A stretch of DNA of 64,000 nucleotides from NCBI GenBank assembly GCA_947494335.1, contig CANLUT010000002.1:434001-498000 (forward strand), read 5' to 3'. Positions 63,398 through 64,000 of this stretch are shown piece after piece. The DNA is from Oligoflexales bacterium. Lineage in GTDB: Bacteria; Bdellovibrionota_B; Oligoflexia; Oligoflexales; RGVZ01. The first letter of the stretch is position 1; every line of letters begins with the position of its first letter. A program made the position numbers and the translations under genes. The notes below the pieces were generated by a model. It was given only the letters and a program-made list of their open reading frames with translations. It was not told where the DNA came from and did no database searches.

Positions 63398-64000
63398 ATG
63401 AAAGATACATTTTCTGCAGCTTCTTACCTCGAGGGTAAAGATCAAAAATGGTTAGTCACTGGTGCTGCCGGCTTTATTGGTAGCCATCTGACTCAGGCAT
63501 TGCTCGAAGCTAACCAGCGAGTCGTTGCGGTCGATAATTTTTTGACTGGGAAGCCTGAAAATATTGAAGATGTGAAGCGACGCGTTGGTGCTTTGGCATC
63601 TAAGAAACTAGAGTTCCATGAATTAGATATCAGAGACCAAGCTGCGATGAGTCGCATAACCAAAGGCGTCGACTTTGTATTACATCAGGCTGCGCTAGGT
63701 AGCGTACCACGTTCGATCAAAGATCCGATGACGTCGCATGATGTAAATGTAAATGGTTTTTTGTCGGTTTTAGAGGCTGCTCGAGCAGCTAAGGTTAAGC
63801 GCTTTGTCTATGCGTCTTCGAGCTCGGTGTATGGCGATCATCCAGTGCTTCCCAAGGTGGAAGAGCAAATCGGAAATCCACTCTCGCCCTACGCTGCCAC
63901 AAAGAGAACCAACGAAATTTATGCCCGAGCCTATGCTTCTGCCTATCAGATGACTTTGGTTGGGCTTCGGTATTTCAATGTGTTTGGTCCTCGCCAAGAT
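63398..64000 (+). CDS. UDP-N-acetylglucosamine C4-epimerase, TviC/WbpP-like (3' truncated)
   Basis: The gene runs off the end of the window after 201 codons, so only the N-terminal part is seen. WLVTGAAGFIGSHLTQALLE is the NAD motif; HQAALGSVPRSIKDP, YASSSSVYGDHP (catalytic Ser) and SPYAATKRTNEIYA (Tyr and Lys) are intact, and GLRYFNVFGPRQD closes the visible part. An N-terminal extension of about 15 residues before the Rossmann fold is typical of WbpP/TviC. Together with tviB this predicts UDP-GalNAcA. Confidence 0.9.
   Translation, partial: MKDTFSAASYLEGKDQKWLVTGAAGFIGSHLTQALLEANQRVVAVDNFLTGKPENIEDVKRRVGALASKKLEFHELDIRDQAAMSRITKGVDFVLHQAALGSVPRSIKDPMTSHDVNVNGFLSVLEAARAAKVKRFVYASSSSVYGDHPVLPKVEEQIGNPLSPYAATKRTNEIYARAYASAYQMTLVGLRYFNVFGPRQD

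Overview
The window looks like a chromosomal segment of a Gram-negative bacterium. It has lipoprotein signal peptidase, a Phe-terminated outer-membrane barrel, a periplasmic lytic transglycosylase and a very large LPS/surface-polysaccharide locus. Mid-range GC, the linked scpA-scpB-rluB block and a DUF4143-type ATPase would fit a deltaproteobacterial or Bdellovibrionota-like lineage. That placement is inference; no 16S rRNA gene or other decisive marker is present.

Region 1 (1-18.2 kb) is mostly housekeeping. It holds the 3' end of a copper-type P1B ATPase, a HAD phosphatase, lspA, a TPR-lytic transglycosylase, a MerR-like DNA-binding protein with a coiled-coil tail, queA, an unknown exported protein, an M14 carboxypeptidase and a SprT-like zinc protein. 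Next come an unusual 778-residue LuxE-LuxC-type fusion and the block scpA-scpB-rluB-FAH hydrolase-OMP-fabD, which ends at a terminator. tRNA-Glu(UUC) and tRNA-Lys(UUU) follow on the minus strand.

Region 2 (18.3-24.3 kb) is accessory. It holds a small unknown protein, an RGG-rich protein ending in an R3H domain and an SDR oxidoreductase. An AAA/DUF4143 ATPase gene follows; it is bracketed by perfect 47-bp copies of the SDR gene's 3' end and preceded by a perfect 18-bp-arm palindrome. A charge-polarised basic protein and two toxin-antitoxin pairs (HicAB-like and DUF4258/YgiT-like) come next, and a 15-bp sequence is repeated upstream of each pair.

Region 3 (24.3-64 kb) is one long surface-polysaccharide locus. 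rmlA/rmlB, with fdtA and a DegT aminotransferase 35 kb away, predict a dTDP-3-amino-3,6-dideoxyhexose. gmd and an rmd-like reductase predict GDP-D-rhamnose, next to wzm/wzt, a methyltransferase and two paralogous GT4 enzymes. This resembles an ABC-transporter-dependent D-rhamnan. wecA-like, wzz, wzy-like and wzx genes form a second, Wzx/Wzy-type route. tviB plus a truncated tviC/wbpP-like epimerase predict UDP-GalNAcA. Several GT4, GT2 and GT-C-like enzymes, an OafA-type O-acyltransferase, and a small cassette (flavoprotein-like protein, two related methyltransferases, a FemAB/GNAT-like transferase) complete it. The window ends inside the epimerase gene.

The strongest candidates for something undescribed are the direct-repeat-bracketed ATPase insertion with its palindrome, the LuxE-LuxC fusion outside a lux operon, and the 54.8-58.8 kb sugar-modification cassette. 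No CRISPR array, rRNA, transposase, integrase or phage gene was seen.
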